Source of the DNA: an uncultured bacterium
GTDB lineage: Bacteria > Pseudomonadota > Alphaproteobacteria > CAISDR01
Assembly (NCBI GenBank): GCA_903884125.1
Contig: CAISDR010000618.1
Coordinates: forward strand, 1-6,126
DNA length: 6,126 bases
Direction: 5' to 3'
Shown here: one piece after another, positions 5,724-6,126 of the stretch
Numbering within the stretch: the first letter of the stretch is position 1
Layout of the letters: each line of letters opens with the position of its first letter
The notes under the pieces: model-generated
The model's database searches: none
Seen by the model: the letters and a program-made list of their open reading frames with translations, nothing else
What the model was told of the DNA's origin: nothing
Translations under genes and position numbers: made by a program

Positions 5724-6126
5724 AACCAACCGAGCCTTCGAGCGATATGCCCACCAGCTTCTGCGCCTCAACGGCAAATTCCATCGGCAATTGCTGCAGC
5801 ACTTCGCGGCAAAAACCATTGACCACCAATGTCACAGCTTCTTCAGCAGGAATCCCGCGTGCCTGACAATAGAACAACTGTTCTTCGGATATGCGTGATG
5901 TGGTTGCTTCGTGCTCGATCGTCGCAAACGGTGTTTTGCTTTCGATATAGGGGACGGTATGCGCCCCGCAATCAGATCCGATCAGCAGACTGTCACATTG
6001 GGTATAGTTGCGGGCGCCGCGCGCCTTTGGATGCACGGAAACCAGACCGCGATAGGTATTCTGTGCGCGCCCCGCTGATATGCCCTTGGAAATAATCCGG
6101 CTGCGCGTATTGCGGCCCAGATGGAT
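5722..6126 (-). CDS. sufB: SufB, C-terminal part (cut by window edge)
   Basis: The last 134 residues of SufB, the main scaffold subunit of the SufBC2D complex; the N-terminal bulk of about 350 residues lies beyond the right edge. The fragment opens with HLGRNTRSRIISKGIS, continues through YRGLVSV and TQCDSLLIG, then CGAHTVPYIES, EHEATTSRI and EEQLFYC, and ends in a family-typical LVGISLEGSVG tail. Counting back from the C terminus without gaps, Cys44 of the fragment (in TQCDS) falls on E. coli Cys405 and Glu73 (in EHEATT) on Glu434, two residues known to be needed for cluster assembly there. The stop TAG (5724-5722) overlaps the sufC ribosome-binding site. The open frame runs to the edge without interruption, so this is an edge truncation and not a pseudogene. 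The operon promoter must lie upstream, outside the window. Confidence 0.96.
   Translation of the reverse strand: MHLGRNTRSRIISKGISAGRAQNTYRGLVSVHPKARGARNYTQCDSLLIGSDCGAHTVPYIESKTPFATIEHEATTSRISEEQLFYCQARGIPAEEAVTLVVNGFCREVLQQLPMEFAVEAQKLVGISLEGSVG

Noticed and set aside
5712..5819. N-terminal extension of SufC by up to 36 codons
   Set aside because: The extension runs through the coding end of sufB and encodes Arg/Trp/Cys-rich sequence unlike SufC. The AGGA site and the family start both point to ATG 5711.
4854..5822. A 322-codon plus-strand open frame antisense to sufC and the start of sufD
   Set aside because: It lies wholly opposite strongly supported suf genes and shows no recognisable domain. 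Its odd Cys/His/Gln-rich composition fits a shadow of minus-strand codon usage.
1..6126. A previously undescribed system (defence, mobile or biosynthetic)
   Set aside because: All of the minus-strand genes belong to the well-known SUF pathway, and the remaining genes are a common esterase family and a probable LTXXQ protein. No integrase, transposase, repeat array, tRNA or composition break is visible.

Overview
The window looks like a chromosomal piece of a moderately GC-rich proteobacterium, most likely an alphaproteobacterium. This rests on the suf gene order (B-C-D-S, then a DUF59 gene, then an A-type carrier), the protein style, and a neighbouring LTXXQ-type periplasmic protein. It is inference, and no lineage finer than class is claimed. 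There are no RNA genes, mobile elements, CRISPR arrays or obvious direct repeats. Coding density is very high, and no gene-free stretch exceeds 80 bases.

Left part, plus strand. Positions 3-248 hold the C-terminal 81 codons of a probable LTXXQ/Spy-like periplasmic protein, cut by the window edge. A 77-base gap follows, containing a strong GC-rich stem-loop (271-303). Next is a complete alpha/beta-hydrolase of the hormone-sensitive-lipase (HSL) family (326-1234). It shows HGGGW and GDSAGG motifs and a Glu where the family usually has the catalytic Asp.

Right part, minus strand, 6126 down to 1237. This is a compact SUF iron-sulfur cluster assembly operon read right to left: sufB (C-terminal 134 codons only), sufC, sufD, sufS, sufU, sufT (DUF59) and sufA. 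The C/D, D/S and S/U junctions are 4-base ATGA overlaps. U/T is a direct TGA-ATG abutment. B/C and T/A are separated by 10 and 11 bases, with Shine-Dalgarno sequences in or overlapping the gap. The last suf gene meets the hydrolase tail to tail, with only two bases between the stop codons.

How the genes work together (family knowledge): SufS takes sulfur from cysteine as a persulfide. SufU accepts and relays it. The SufBC2D ATPase complex builds the cluster, with the SufB Cys/Glu and SufD His residues present. SufA carries clusters to client proteins, and SufT assists maturation. The sulfur-transfer pair is of the SufS-SufU (zinc-dependent, Bacillus-like) type rather than SufS-SufE: the SufU zinc ligands and the SufS histidine thought to swap onto that zinc are both visible. 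No sufE or iscR lies in the window. I see no evidence of an undescribed system; the interest is in the SufU-type chemistry, the tight translational coupling and the convergent junction.
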